A stretch of 64,000 nucleotides of DNA from Symbiodinium natans (Eukaryota > Sar > Dinophyceae > Suessiales > Symbiodiniaceae): assembly GCA_905221605.1 (NCBI GenBank), contig CAJNDS010001680.1, forward strand, positions 554,001 to 618,000, given 5' to 3'. Both the position numbers and the translations under genes were made by a program. Under the pieces are notes generated by a model. That model did not search any database. It was not told where the DNA came from and saw only the letters and a list, made by a program, of their open reading frames with translations. The first letter of the stretch is position 1, and every line of letters begins with the position of its first letter. Positions 31,007 to 41,667 of this stretch are shown piece after piece.

Positions 31007-31082
31007 CTGCGGCTACGTGGTGTTCCTGCTGCTCAGCGGGGTGCTCCTGCATGTGCTCTGCAGCTGCCAAGGCTCCACTTTA
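31007..31082 (+). CDS. exon with a hydrophobic segment
   Basis: Reads CGYVVFLLLSGVLLHVLCSC, a possible membrane segment or signal anchor. A second frame (DLRLRGVPAAQRGAP) is open as well. Confidence 0.3.
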
Positions 31083-31339
31083 GAGTTTCAGGGTTTAGGG
31101 CTCCTAAACCCTAAACCCTAAACCCTAAACCCCAAACCCTAAACCTAGGGCCAAGCCCTGAAACCGATCTAGCCCTAAACCCTAAACCCTGAACCCCAAA
31201 CCCTAAACCCTAAACCCTAAACCCAAACCCCAAACCCCAAACCCCAAACCCCAAACCCCAAACCCCAAACCCCAAACCCCAAACCCCAAACCCTAAACCC
31301 TAAACCCTCAACCCTAAACCCTAACCCCCGCCCCCCCCT

Positions 31340-31460
31340 GAACTGTGCCTCGACCTTCCGCCCTCAAAGGCACGCCGAGCGGCGTCTTTGTGAGCTGCCT
31401 GCCCCCTGCTCCTTGGGCCGCCATTCACCCTGAGACCCGCACCCTGAGGGGCGTTTTGGG
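31340..31460 (+). CDS. possible exon
   Basis: Reads GTPSGVFVSCLPPAPWAAIH then PETRTLRGVLG. Another frame is open too. Preceded by CCCCAAA blocks (31196-31290). Confidence 0.3.
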
Positions 31461-31595
31461 GTTGACTAGGGTTTGGGCTTAGGGTTTGGGGTTTAGGGTT
31501 TTAGGGTTTAGGGTTTAGGGTACAGGGTTTAGGGTTTAGGGTTTAAGGTTGAAACAGACCCTCAGACCCGAACCCCTCAACCCTAGATCGATCAT

Positions 31596-31630
<35 letters not shown>

Positions 31631-32198
31631 GCCCTAAGCCCTAAACCCTAAACCCTAAACCCTAAACTTTGGGTGACGGTTTCCATATGGCTGGCCAAGT
31701 CTTGAGTTTGAGGGCTGCGTTTCTTCGATAGCTTCTGGGGTAGATGACTTTTTCCTCCACCCAAAATGTCAGCAACAAAACGAAAAGAAGCGACTCCACC
31801 GAAACAAACAACAGCAACATGATGAAGGTTGAGTTGACCCTAATCCCTAAACCCTAAACCCTCAACCCTCAAGACTATATAACCCTAAACCCTAAACCCT
31901 AAACCCTAAACCCTAAACCCGAATTACGTTTCTTGGGCCCCTGGCAGCCCTGAGAACCTGCACCCCTAAACCCCTGTACCCCTCAACATGCCCTAAACCC
32001 TGAACCCGAAACCCTGAACCCTCAACCCTAAACTCCCTAAACCCGAAACCCTCAACCCTAAACCCTAAGCCCGCATTTTCGGAAGCTCGTCCGGCCCAAG
32101 GCTTTAAATTTTGGGGTCTCGGCTCTCTTCCTCAAGGTGCGCCGGGTTCGAACATGTTTAGGGGTTGTTTTAGGGCTTAGGGTTATAACCTCAACCAA

Positions 32199-32275
32199 AA
32201 GAGGTTCTGACAAGTAGCCCTAAACCCTAAACCCCAAATCCCTAAACCCGAACCCTCAACTAAGAGGTTTTGACA
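32199..32275. repeat. 14-bp direct repeat around a CCCTAAA tract
   Basis: AAGAGGTTCTGACA at 32199-32212 and AAGAGGTTTTGACA at 32262-32275 bracket a short telomere-type tract; one mismatch. Confidence 0.6.
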
Positions 32276-32418
32276 CCGCTCTGTAAGCTTGACGCGGCTC
32301 TTATTTGACTCGTTGGGCTTAGCTTAGGCTTTAGGAGGCCATCTGACCATGAACTTTTGAATGTTCATCTCCTTTCCTCAAGTCCGAGGCAAAGCTTTTC
32401 ACAATCTTTGGTTTGGGG

Positions 32419-32516
32419 TTGGGATGTTCCCCCTTACTTGTACTAAGGAGTATAGTGCCCCCCCCCATTTATAGTCCCGATTGAGGACTGTTAGTAGAAG
32501 GCGGAACATCCCAAGT
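32419..32516. mobile_element. family C element
   Basis: TTGGGATGTTCCCCCTTACT ... GAGGACTGTTAGTAG...GGAACATCCCAA, about 98 bp. Flanks GTTTGGGG and GTTTAAGG resemble a decayed 8-bp duplication. Confidence 0.65.
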
Positions 32517-33184
32517 TTAAGGGTTTAAGGTTTGGTTGCTTCCAGCTCACAAAGCCCGACGAGGCTCTGCAAATCCCCTATACTCCAAATCCCTTCCCTT
32601 GCGCCAGAGCCCCTCCTACTCTGTCAACCCCCATCATCGCACCACACCTTCAAAGCCTAAACAGCTTTGTGCCGGAAACACGACGTTACACCCCAGCTCC
32701 TCAGTTGTAAGTCTTACAGGGGACTTCTTCAACCTGTGGTAGGGGCAACAAAAATAGTTGTAGTCACAACGTAAACGCTAATGCAATTCTCAGGGGTTTG
32801 GCTCTGCAATGCGGACCAGGTGATATGCATGAACAAAAGGCTTAGAGGGGGGGGGGCTTGTCCCGGAGCCTTCTGCGGGTTCAGAATGTAGAGTTTAGGG
32901 CTTAGGGTTTATCAGGTTCAAGGCTTGGGGATTTAGGGTTTAGGGTTTATAGGGTTCAAGGGTTCACGGAGGTTTTGCGGTACCTTGGAGGCTTCTGAGG
33001 GTTGTTGCCCTTTAAAGGACAACACCACCAGCAAGCCCCGCCACAAAAGTCTCCGCTTCGGGGCTTTGTGGTGCTTTACTGTAACTTTATATCCTTAGCC
33101 TTTTTTGGGTTCATTGGGTTTCTTCAGACGGCAGCTAAAGATTTCCCTAAACCGTAAACCCTAAACCCTAAACCCTAGACCCCC

Positions 33185-33478
33185 AGAAAAATGGCTGCCG
33201 GATCAAAAAATAGAAAAGGATCCAAAAAAACAACAGCCGAGGGTTTAGGGTTTAGGGTTTAGGGTTCAGGGTTTAGGGTTTAGGGTTAGGGTCTAGGGTC
33301 TAGGGTTTAGGGTTTGGGTTTAGGGTTTAGGGTTTCGGGTTTCGGGTTTAGGGTTTCGGGTTTAGGGTGTATGGTTTTAGGGTTTAGGGTTTAGGGCCAA
33401 GGGTTTAGTTTTTTTGTTTCTTGATCCTTTTTTTATATCATTATTTTTGATCCCTATCCCGTAGAAAAATGGCTTGCC
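33185..33478. mobile_element. inverted-repeat element with a telomere-type centre
   Basis: GGATCAAAAAATAG..AAAGGATCC...AACAA (33201-33236) is answered by TTGTTT.TTGATCC...TATTTTTGATCC (33413-33455) in reverse. The centre is TTTAGGG repeats. GAAAAATGGCT lies outside both arms (33186 and 33463), perhaps a duplication. Confidence 0.5.
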
Positions 33479-33700
33479 TCGGCTATCTTCCCGCATCTGC
33501 TCGGTGGAGGAGACTCTTTCCGAACATGGCGCCAGCCTACGCCAGCTGCAAGAGGTTGTTGATCGCAACTTCCAGAAGGTCGCGAAGGATATGGCCGTGC
33601 TGCAGCACCCACAGGGCAAGGCGTTCTCTAAGGACTCTAAAGCTTGCGAAGCCAAGACGGAGAAAGCCGGCAAAAGGCGCGAGAAGGCTGCCCCGTGGTT
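33470..33700 (+). pseudogene. coiled-coil fragment before the LINE relic
   Basis: Reads CSVEETLSEHGASLRQLQEV then VDRNFQKVAKDMAVLQ in one frame, a helical stretch. It may be part of a retroelement's first protein or of a host gene. Confidence 0.35.
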
Positions 33701-33719
33701 TCGTGCGGCCCCACCACTC

Positions 33720-34416
33720 CGAACCCCCGTTACGCTTCAAGGATGGGGCACGCGTCCCCTCAAAAACAGTGGTCAAATACCTAGGCAGCATGATATCCTG
33801 GACCAAAACCTTCGAGACGGCCTTTTTACCATCGTGCAGCCCTAGCTGAAGAGGCCTTTAAAAAAACTAAGACTTATCTGGAATAGCACACTCTGCCTCA
33901 AAGAGCGTCTCAAAATCTTTCAAGCAACCTTTCTGCCAGTCCTGACTTACGGCTTAGACGCCCTTACCCTGACCACGCCGCACCTCGAACGAATAGATGC
34001 TTTTTACATCCGTTTTCTTAGAAGGGTAGTGCGCATCAAAGCCTCATATTATTCCAGAATCCCTAACGTAGAAGTCTATGAACAGGCTCACCGTCCCCGC
34101 CTGCCATCCCAGCTCCTCTCAGACACAATATCAAATGATGAGGGAGGTTTTCTTGGCACCAAGCAAGGAGGTGTATCATTCTGTAGTCTTCGGTTCGGCT
34201 CACAAGGATAGGATTCTCAGCCAAGGACATAGGTGGGGCATGCAATTCCCATTTTGGATAGAAGTGGTATCCCGGCAACACTTTCCAAACATTTGCAACT
34301 CCCCTGACCACTCCGCCCTAGGACCTCATTATAGGTACGCCCTAATCCACAAGGAGCTGAGCAGCTCCCCATTCCGGAAGACGCCAAAGCGCGCGGACTG
34401 GCGCGCAGGGCCCTAG
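33720..34416 (+). pseudogene. non-LTR retrotransposon reverse transcriptase C-terminal part, frameshifted
   Basis: VVKYLGSMISW, KKLRLIWNSTLCLKERLKIF, TYGLDALTLTTPHLERIDAF and FYIRFLRRVVRIKASYYSRI follow the order seen after the catalytic site of LINE reverse transcriptases (thumb and Y-L-G motif region). The frame must shift near 33827 and again in the A-run at 33861-33867; the catalytic YADD block is absent. So this is a 5'-truncated dead copy. It ends at a TAG by 34416, next to CCCTAAA repeats, and no poly-A tail is seen. Confidence 0.7.
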
Positions 34417-34489
34417 AAAAAAACCCTAAACCCTAAACCCTATACCTAAACCCTAAACCCTAAACCCTAAACCCTAAACCCAACTAAGT

Positions 34490-34555
34490 TCAGCCAAGCG
34501 GAGGCGGCCGCGCAAGTCGCCTTCAGTCTGGCCATGGCCCCAGGGAGGCCGCCCT
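34490..34555 (+). CDS. short exon
   Basis: Reads FSQAEAAAQVAFSLAMAPG, helical and Ala-rich, ending at TGA. After a CCCTAAA tract. Confidence 0.35.
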
Positions 34556-34774
34556 GAGGGTCATTTAGGGTTGGGGGTTTAGGGTTTAGGGTTTAGGGTT
34601 TAGGGTTAAGGGTTTAGGGTTTAGGGTTTAGGATTGAGGGTTGGGGGGCTGAGGGAAATAGGGTTATAAAACCCTAGACCCTGAACCCGAAATTGTTTAT
34701 CATCGCGATGCTGGTGTTTTGGGTTGTTTGGGTTCCCTAATTAAGCCTGAAGCCCTAAACCCTAAACCCTAAGA

Positions 34775-35150
34775 ATGCCAAAGGCCTCACCCTGGAGCAG
34801 ATCGAGAACGCCTTCAAGCTGTTTCCTGCAAGCGAGACACAGAACATGTGAGGAAGTTTGAAAGAGATAGGCAAGACGAGGATGGAGATCATGGCCCTGA
34901 AGCTGGGCAGCCGCTCCAAAAAGAAGAGCAAAGGCCTCAAGAGAGCGCAGTGGTTTCCAGGACAAGAACAAAGAGATGAAAAAGCAGGGGAGGTGGTGGG
35001 GTTGGTGATGCACCTGATGCCGCTGCGCGAAGAGCTAGGCTGGCTGCTGAGAGCACTGCGACGGGCCCGGGGGCGCCAATTAGGTCGCGAGAACGAGTCG
35101 ATGGAGCGCTTGGCTGAGTGCATGCAGATGTGTGAGTCGGGTTTAGGGTT
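34775..35150 (+). CDS. exon, weak formin FH2-like pattern
   Basis: Directly after CCCTAAG the frame reads NAKGLTLEQIENAFKLFPAS then ETQNM, with donor AACAT|GTGAGG at 34850. The pattern LTxEQIExxxKxxP recalls an FH2 linker region, but one motif is not enough to name a formin. A further open stretch (34858-35150; SRSKKKSKGLKRAQ, LREELGWLLRALRRARG) may be the next exon. Confidence 0.35.
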
Positions 35151-35439
35151 TAGGCCGAGACAGGTAGGTGTGTAGCTGCAATTGTGCGCTTCGCCAAAGC
35201 AAACTCCCTAAACCCTAATCCCTCAAGCCTGAACCTTTACGCTCTTCTGGCAGCACAATACTTAATGTGCAGCTGCAGAAGCTTGACAGCAGCCGGCCCC
35301 AAGCAGAACCTGAACCCTAAACCACCCTCAAGCCCAAGTAAACCCTAAAGCCCTAAACTCTAGAGCTCTTTAGCTTCCCTTAATTTAAAAAGATCCTAAT
35401 CTTAAAGTCCGACCCTACGCCACCCTAAAACCAATGGCC

Positions 35440-35515
35440 CAATGTCCTGGCCAGGAAAGAGCTTTGGGCCGCGCTGCCCGTCCTCCTGCTCCTGATTTTT
35501 GCAGCCGGGGGACTC
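35440..35515 (+). CDS. possible exon, hydrophobic
   Basis: Reads VLARKELWAALPVLLLLIFA. Starts with CTGGCCAGGA.. as does the exon at 49330, perhaps a shared origin. Confidence 0.25.
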
Positions 35516-35799
35516 AGAACCTTAAACTCTAAGGGTTTTGGGTTTAGGGTTTAGGGTTTAATTAGGGTTTAGGGTTTAGGGTTTAGGTTTTAGGGTTCAA
35601 CGGCCGAACACCCCGAAAGCACCAGGGTGTTGGGTCGTACGGGTGTAGGGTGGCTTCCGGAAAACTAGGATTGATTTCGGTGACATGTTTGTAAGGGTTC
35701 CTGTTTCCAAGCATCAGGGAACCAAACCAGATCAACTCCGCACCGGGAGGTCCCTCTGAACAGGCGCAGTGCTACAGGGCCCTTGCTTGGCTTTGGGGT

Positions 35800-35986
35800 T
35801 TCCGGTTTCGGGTACCTAAGATATATACCAGAAGATGTGGTGTTTTTCTGTGAACCTCGGCCCATTAAGGCGGTTGTTTGCGCTAGAGACACTGCAGCTT
35901 TTGGGGTGGAGCTGGCCGGTCGATGGATCCAACAACATGGGGATCGAATGTGCAGAGATCTGACCATATTAATTACGGCCCCCTGA
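35800..35986 (+). CDS. possible terminal exon
   Basis: Reads YIPEDVVFFCEPRPIKAVVC then FGVELAGRWIQQHGDRMCRD to a stop at 35984. Well-mixed composition; not recognised. Confidence 0.35.
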
Positions 35987-36044
35987 GCCCCTTCTGTGTG
36001 GAGGGTCAGGGGTAGCTGAAGCTGGCGTTGTAAGCCCGAAACCC

Positions 36045-36300
36045 TAAACCCTATTACCCTAGTACCCTATTACCCTATTGCCCTATTACCCTATTACCCT
36101 TTTTCCCCTATTACCCTATTACCCTAAACCCTATTACCTCATTACCCTTTTGCCCTAACCCCTAAGCCCTATTGATTACCCATACCTATACCCTAAACCC
36201 TGAACCCTTGATCCTAAACCCTAAACCCTAAGCCCTATTACCCTGCAACCTAAACCCGAAATCCTAAACCCTAAACCCTAAACCCTATAAAATTCTCACA
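36045..36300. repeat. CCCTATTA variant block
   Basis: Units of CCCTATTA mixed with CCCTAAA. An 8-mer variant not seen elsewhere in the window in such number. Confidence 0.85.
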
Positions 36301-36695
36301 ACCCTATCACCCACCCAAAGGTCCGCAGCGCGGCGGCGTCGCCGTTGCGGCGGGCGTTGGAGGTTGGAGTCTCAGGGTACCCAGAGAGCCCAAAACTCCT
36401 GGGTTTAGGGTTGAGGGTTTAGGGTTATGCCTTAAATCATATTAAGGGTCCCTACATACTTCAAGGTACATTCCTCAATTCAGTACAGTCTGGCTAGCTC
36501 AGGCTTAGGGGTAGTCGCCTTAAGCCCTATAAACCCGAAGGGTTTAGGGTGTAGGGTTTAGGGTTTAAGGCCCTGAACTGCAATAAGGAGTTCTTAGGAA
36601 TCAAGGGAGTTGTTTGGAACTTAGCCTGCTTGGCTTGAAGTACCTACTGCACGGGTAGATGAGCCCTACCCCTAACCCTAGACCCGGACAGCCCC

Positions 36696-36806
36696 ATGAA
36701 CCCCTTTCGGCCACGAAACGCCCTTCAAATCCCTTGCGCGCCGCGCGGTGAGGCCCACGAGAACCTCCGGGTGCTGGCAGCCTATGGTGTTGCTTGGATT
36801 GGCTAA
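36696..36806 (+). CDS. short open frame, 36 residues
   Basis: ATG to TAA without repeat sequence: MNPFRPRNALQIPCAPRGEA, HENLRVLAAYGVAWIG. Could be an exon; function unknown. 35987-36695 is otherwise repeat, with a family F fragment at 36428-36480. Confidence 0.35.
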   Translation: MNPFRPRNALQIPCAPRGEAHENLRVLAAYGVAWIG

Positions 36807-37982
36807 GGGTTTAGGGTTTAGGGTTTGGGGTTTAGGGTTTAGGGGTTAGGTTAGGGTTTAGGGTTGAGGGCCTGGGGTTTGGAGTTCACGGTTTAGGGTC
36901 GGTTTCGAGCTATAGGGTGTTCTGGGTTCGCTGGTATAAAAGAACGGAGCTTTGCCCGCAAGGAATGTTAGGGGTTTGGTGTTTGGAGTGATCAAGGGAT
37001 TAAGACTCGTACCCCTAAGGCTGTACCCTTAAAGGTTCCCTGAAAAAAAAGGGTACAAGCTCAGCGGTCCAAGGTAGGGTTTGGGTCTTGGGGCTTGGGT
37101 TTAGGGGTTGGATTGGGGTTATGCTGAGGGTTTTGAGGTCTACGTAGCTTTGGGGGTTTAGGGCTTGAGGCTTGGGGGGTTTCAGGCATTAAGGTCTTAC
37201 TTAGGCACTCTAGTGTCGCCTGGGCTGAAGGGTCTTGTCCAAAGAGGGCACTCCGCGGATCTCGGGTCTAGAAGCCATAAGCCCTACACCCTAAGCCAGT
37301 GTGCTACTCGCCTTCTCGACTGTGGCCCGCCCCAAGAAACCCTAAACGTTTAGGGTTTAGGGTTTAGGGTTTAGACTGCAGTGGCTACTGTCTCTATAGG
37401 GGTTCCAAGTAGCAAGTGGGGCCGCAAACGGGCTTTCGAATGATAAAGGGGTCGATCATCTACTTACAACATTCCTTATGGTCCCTATATGAATGTAATA
37501 TACTAGATAATCCCCAAAACCCTAATTTTCTAATTATTAAGGCACCTATATTACACCGTTTGGGATTTGGGGTTTGGGGTTTGGGGTTTGGGGTTTGGGG
37601 TTTGGGGTTTAGTTCAGGTTATGGGTTTTAGGCTTCGTGCTGTGGGTGTAGGGTCTCAGGTTGAATTAGGGTTTTAGGTTCAGGGTTTGGGGCTTGTGAG
37701 GGTTTGGGATTACCAAGTTCGGTTCCAGGGTTTAAGAATAGGCCCCGGGATGCTAGTTAGGCGTTAGAGGCTGTTTTGGGCGTAAAAGCACTCGGCTCAG
37801 GGTTTGGGCTTAGGGTTTCAGGTTTAGGGTTTTGGGTGGAGGGTTTAGTGCTTAGTGTTTAGGGATTGTGAGGTCCAGGGTACTTAAAACCTACTTCTCA
37901 CATCTTCTCACGGTGTTTTCAATGCCCTGAACCCTGAACCCTGAACCCTGAACCCTGAACCCTGAACCCTGAACCCTGAACC

Positions 37983-38042
<60 letters not shown>

Positions 38043-38100
38043 ACGTAACCGACCCTAAGCCCTAAACCCTAATCCCTGAACCCTAAACCCAACTACCCTA
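36807..38100. other. repeat region without a gene
   Basis: Telomere-type repeats, a family H element at 37470-37560 (TTCCTTATGGTCCCTATATG...TTCTAATTATTAAGGCACC) and two variant blocks (37925-38044). No coding sequence seen. Confidence 0.55.
37925..38044. repeat. adjacent CCCTGAA and CCCTCAA blocks
   Basis: Eight units of CCCTGAA are followed directly by nine of CCCTCAA, each block uniform. The sharp switch shows two separate local expansions of single-base variants. Confidence 0.9.
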
Positions 38101-38103
38101 ACT

Positions 38104-38191
38104 CAGAAGTTTCTTGGGATTCGAGGGCCTGTCGGGTGTGGCGGCCGCTGTCACCGGCGCTGCTATCTACGGCCCGGCCTCCCGGAAAGGG
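38104..38191 (+). CDS. exon, glycine/alanine-rich
   Basis: Reads SFLGFEGLSGVAAAVTGAAI then YGPASRK, a possible membrane-associated helix. Bounded by repeats. Not recognised. Confidence 0.4.
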
Positions 38192-38311
38192 TGGTTTAGG
38201 GTCTTTGGCAGGGTTAAGGGTTAAGGGTTTAGGGTTTGGGGTTTAGGGTTTAGGGTTTAGGGTTTAGGGTGCGGTGAGGAACCACCATTTGCAGGGTTAG
38301 AGTATACGCTG

Positions 38312-38400
38312 AGGTCTCCAAATGAGGGTCCCATCTTTGGGTACCCTAAATAAGAGGGGCCGGCGGAAAATAAGGACCCCAAAAGGGTCCACAACCTAGA
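38312..38400. mobile_element. family G element, diverged
   Basis: GGTCTCCAAATGAGGGTCCC ... CCTAAATAAGAGGGGCC ... GGACCCCAAAAGGGTCC...CTAGAGAAACC parallels the 59.8 kb copy. Confidence 0.45.
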
Positions 38401-38631
38401 GAAACCACCATATGGTTTAGGCTTGAGGGTGCAGGGTGTTTACGTGAAATGCGAGGTTTTGAAGTCCTTGCTGATTCCCTGCTGCAAGAAGTGTTGTTGC
38501 TACGGCCACGACGTATGCCTAAACAACCGGAAAGCTCAGATTTCATTCGGCTAAGCCCTGAACCCCTGCTGATTCGCGACCCGCAAACCCTAAGCCCCTG
38601 ATTCCTAGAGATCCTAGCCGCAAACCTCTAA

Positions 38632-38720
38632 GGTTGAGGAATATACCTTAGTTTAAATAGGCATCCTTAATATGATTTCAGCTATATTCCTTAATTAAGG
38701 GGCATTGGGCATTTTGGAAC
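38632..38720. mobile_element. family F element
   Basis: GAGGAATATACCTTAGTTTA ... CTTAATATGATTTCAGCTAT, ATTCCTTAATTAAGGGG. Related to 43430-43575 (two copies in tandem) and 49983-50105. Confidence 0.5.
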
Positions 38721-39984
38721 CCTAAATGCGGCTTATAAACAAGAAAGCCTAAACCCTGTGCCTTCCCAGACGCCTAAACCCCCAGCGTGGGAAACCAGCC
38801 GAAACCCTGAGCCCTAATCCCTAAACCACCTAAACCCTAAACCGCAAACCCTAAACCCAAAACCCTGAACCCTAAACCCTAGACCCTGAACCCTAAACCC
38901 TAAACCCTAAGCCCTAAACCCTGAAGCCTGAAGCCTGAACCCTAAACCCTAAGTCCTAAGTCCTAAGCCCGAAACCCTAACTGACCCCTAAACTCTAAAC
39001 CCCCACAAGCCGCGAAACTCTGAAAGCCGCGCAGCCGCTGAAGCACAGCCCAAGGTGAGCTCGCCATCCTAGCGGTGGAGCAGCAGGTGGGGGTTAGGGT
39101 TTAGGGTTTAGGGTTTAGGGTTTAGGGTTTAGGGTTTAGGGTTTAGGGTTTAGGGTTTAGGGAATTTCCGAAAAAATGGGTTTTCGGGCTCAGGGTTTAG
39201 TACCTGTTTTGGGGTTTTCAGGTGCTTGTTGGGCTTAGGGGGGCTTCCGGCGGGTCGGGGAATTTTGGGCTTGGAACTTCTAGAGCAACCCTAAACCCTA
39301 AACCCTTAAACCCCGGCCCTACATGCTGCTTCAGCCCCTTACAGAAGCCTTATAGACGGTAACCCCACGCCTCCTTGAGCCGAGCAGTATAGTGGTTTAG
39401 GGTTTAGGGATTAGGTTTTAGGGTTTAGGGTTTAGGGTTTAGGGTTTAGGGTTTAGGGTTTAGGGTTTAGGGTTTAGGGTTTAGGGTTGAGTCGAGGTAA
39501 ACCCTAAGCCGTAAACCCTGACCCCAAACCCTAAACCCCAAACCGGCTTTCAAGGCATGGGCTGGTTCAGGGGTCGCCATGCTTCGGCATCTTAAGGGCC
39601 CTGTGTTAGGGTTTCGGGTTTAGGGTTTAGGGTTTCGGGTTTCGGGTTTCGGGTTTCGGGTTTAGGATCCAGGATTCAGGGCTTCGGGTCAGCGTAAAGC
39701 CCGAGAGCCCTTCAAAATGTCCTTCAATAACCCTAAGCAGAGACTCAAAACATTTTCAAACAAACTGAAGCCCAGAATCCTAAAGCCCCAGAAGCTGTCT
39801 AACCTGAAACCCCTAAACCCTAAACCCTAAACATTGGGGTGTAGGGTTCCGAGTTCAAGTGGGCTCTACCTCGGGACCCGCCCCCCCCCCCCCCCCCCCC
39901 CCGGAAAACCCTAAACCCAAAACCCTAAACCCCTAAACCCCTAGACCCCCAACCCCAAAAAGCCCTAAATCTCCTGAACCCCTG

Positions 39985-40237
39985 AACGCCTCGTGTTCTC
40001 TGGCATGGCACTTTCAGACACTGCCTCCAGTCCATCCTGCGGCACGGTTTGGACAAAGGGCGGCGGAGGCACGTCCATCTCTGCCGCTATGAGGACTTCG
40101 GGAGGCTCGGCAGGAAAAATGGCCGGGATGTGGAGCGCGCGCTGCGCACGAATCATCGTTTGTGGAGAGCCAAGAATGGCATCATGTTCCTGATGGACGA
40201 CATGCCGCCGGTGTTCCTCACATGGGAGGGGGCGTAA
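39985..40237 (+). CDS. KptA/Tpt1-like RNA 2'-phosphotransferase fragment
   Basis: Frame (from about 40000) reads LQSILRHGLDKGRRRHVHLC then GRLGRKNGRDV, WRAKNGIMFLMDDMPPVFLT and TAA. The I..GL...GR.HVHL block and NG(I/V) .. L...(P)P motif match the ADP-ribosyltransferase-like half of KptA/Tpt1, the NAD-dependent enzyme that removes the 2'-phosphate left by tRNA splicing. About 75 residues are present; the N-terminal winged-helix part would be on exons not found. The first Arg of the usual set (LRH) is present. Other plus and minus frames are open but lack motifs. A partial gene, perhaps only one exon. Confidence 0.45.
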
Positions 40238-40540
40238 CAAACGCTTAGAACCCTGCCTTTACAACCCTAAACCCCAGAAGGCCTTTAACCCCTATAAGCT
40301 GATGAGCCCTAGAACCGCCCACCCAAACCCTAAGCTCTAAAACCCTAAGCCCTAAAACCCCAAAACTCGCCCAACAATTCCAGGAGGCCTAACCCTAAAC
40401 CCTAAACCCCAAAAGCCCTAAACCCCTCAAACCCTAATCCCCTAAACCCCTACGTCCACCCAAAAGTTCTAAGAGGCCTAGCCCTAAACCCTAAACCCTA
40501 AACCTCTCTTTCATATATAATTTAAATGTTAAGGAGTTAC

Positions 40541-41014
40541 TGGGCAAGGTCGCCGTTTTACTGGGCAAGGTCAGTTGGGTCAAAGAAGTCGACCTTGCCT
40601 AGTAAAACGGCGACCTTGCCCAGTAAAACGGCGACCTTGCCCAGAAAAACGGCGACCTTGCCCCCCTGCCCAGTAAAAATGCGACCTTGGACCCCGAAGG
40701 TCGCCGTTTTACTGGGCAAGGTCGATTTTTTGACCAAAAACGACCTTGCCCAGTAAAACGGCGACCTTGCCCAGTAAAACGGCGACCTTCGGGGCCGAAG
40801 GTAGCATTTTTACTGGGCAGGGGGGTGTGCCGGAAGGTCGCCGTTTTACTGGGCAAGGTCGCCGTTTTACTGGGCAAGGTCGCCGTTTTACTGGGCAAGG
40901 TCGCCGTTTTACTGGGCAAGGTCGCCGTTTTACTGGGCAAGGTCGCCGTTTTACTGGGCAAGGTCGCTGTTTTACTGGGCAAGGTCGCCGTTTTACTGGG
41001 CATGGGCAAGGTCG
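40541..41014. repeat. 21-bp tandem array in alternating orientations
   Basis: Unit GTCGCCGTTTTACTGGGCAAG, 21 bp. Forward copies at 40541-40574; reverse from 40588 to 40690; forward at 40698-40725; reverse at 40741-40790; then forward, about eight head-to-tail copies, 40836-41014. Neighbouring blocks are perfect inverted copies, so long hairpins are possible on either strand. 21 being a multiple of 3, the array is open in several frames (VAVLLGK units), which explains the ORFs there. Flanks are telomere-type repeats. Confidence 0.9.
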
Positions 41015-41158
41015 TTCTACAAGTAAAATGTTTTCTTAATGTTGTGGGATTCTTTGGGCGGGTGGGTATTTTCCTGGAGTAATTGCTTGACTAGTGAATG
41101 CTTGGACTTGAGATGCTGAACCCTAAACCCTAAACCCTAAACGACCTTATTCCACAGG

Positions 41159-41252
41159 CCTTGTACGGCGCTGTGCTGGCGCTGCACTGTTGGGGGATGC
41201 ACGGCCTTGGTGCCACGGGGGCCGAGCCAAGAGGCTGTCTGGCCTTTTGGGG
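41159..41252 (+). CDS. exon, product unknown
   Basis: After TTATTCCACAG the frame reads ALYGAVLALHCWGMHGLGAT then GAEPRGCLAFWG. Ends as TTTAGGG begins. Possibly membrane-related. Confidence 0.4.
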
Positions 41253-41564
41253 GTTTAGGGTTTGGGGTTTAGGGTTTAGGGTTTAGGGTTTAGTTCGAGG
41301 AGGGTTTTAGGGTTCAGGGTGTAGGGTTTGGGGTTTGAGGGTCCAGAGATTTAGGGCTTTGGGTTTAGGTTTTTAAAGGGTTTAGGGTTTGAGGGTTCAG
41401 GGGTTTAGGCTTTCAGGGTGTGGAGTTTTGAATAAGGGCTTTTTTGGGGTATGTAGTTTTAAGGGTCTTACGGTTTGGAGCTTACGGGCCTTAAGGGTTT
41501 TAGGGTTCGGGAGTTAACTGCAAGATTTTTTTGAAAGAGTGTTCGGGGCTTTAGGATCAATTGG

Positions 41565-41667
41565 TTGGGATGTTCTGCCCTTTACAAATCAAGTCCTTAA
41601 TAGGGATTCTATTACCTCCCATGATAACCTCTATGAAGGACTATTAGTATAAGGGGCCACATCCCAA
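41565..41667. mobile_element. family C element with 8-bp duplication
   Basis: TTGGGATGTTCTGCCC...AAGTCCTTAATAGGGATT and the inverted right half to CATCCCAA. Flanks TCAATTGG (41557-41564) and TCAAGTGG (41668-41675), 7 of 8 identical. Confidence 0.75.

Noticed and set aside
40541-41014. CRISPR array
   Set aside because: The 21-bp units abut without spacers and change orientation; no cas genes, and the window is eukaryotic.
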